From the NCBI GenBank assembly GCA_021205005.1, contig JAJPYK010000054.1, forward strand, positions 1 through 6,404: 6,404 bases of DNA, read 5' to 3'. The notes under the pieces were generated by a model, which saw nothing but the letters and a program-made list of their open reading frames with translations, had not been told where the DNA came from and searched no databases. Position numbers and translations under genes: made by a program. The DNA is from Paraprevotella sp. GTDB lineage: Bacteria > Bacteroidota > Bacteroidia > Bacteroidales > Bacteroidaceae. Positions within the stretch are counted from its first letter, which is position 1; each line of letters starts with the position of its first letter. This document shows positions 6,400-6,404 of the stretch, one piece after another.

Positions 6400-6404
6400 A
6401 CTTT

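Overview
The window looks like chromosomal DNA from a member of the Bacteroidales (Bacteroidetes). The signs are a SusD/RagB outer-membrane glycan-binding lipoprotein, a secreted protein with a Por/T9SS-type C-terminal tail, a large Bacteroidetes-type signal peptidase I, A-rich leaders instead of Shine-Dalgarno sites, and a Bacteroides-type promoter (TAnnTTTG -7 box) before dapB. The genus cannot be fixed from the sequence. Coding DNA appears moderately GC-rich by eye, and the intergenic DNA is clearly AT-rich.

Layout. Positions 2-1402 (+) hold the 3' part of a susD-like gene whose start lies left of the window. After 42 bases comes a secreted protein of unknown function (1445-2335, +), probably on the same transcript, so the left third is the distal end of a polysaccharide-utilisation-type operon. 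Positions 2336-2661 carry no gene. They hold a 196-bp AT-rich element with perfect 29-bp terminal inverted repeats (2364-2392 and 2531-2559) and a long, nearly symmetric hairpin near its centre (2443-2490). It looks like a MITE or a short insertion-sequence remnant lying between two convergent transcription units.

The right two thirds is one minus-strand cluster read from right to left: dapB (lysine and peptidoglycan precursor synthesis), lepB (active signal peptidase I), a second signal-peptidase-like gene, and a WbqC-family gene. Gaps are 42, 9 and 4 bases, so this is probably one operon driven by the promoter upstream of dapB.

Two points stand out in the cluster. The second signal-peptidase-like protein has glycine at both catalytic positions (Ser and Lys) and an altered box E, so it is probably a pseudo-enzyme beside the active LepB. 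The WbqC-family gene is broken near its 3' end by an apparent one-base loss in a short G run (2790-2793). The missing 42-residue C-terminus is still present in the next frame, ending at 2662. No RNA gene, CRISPR array or phage module was seen, and I found no clear new defence or mobile system. The candidates for something undescribed are the hairpin-bearing inverted-repeat element and the conserved-looking but catalytically empty signal peptidase paralogue.
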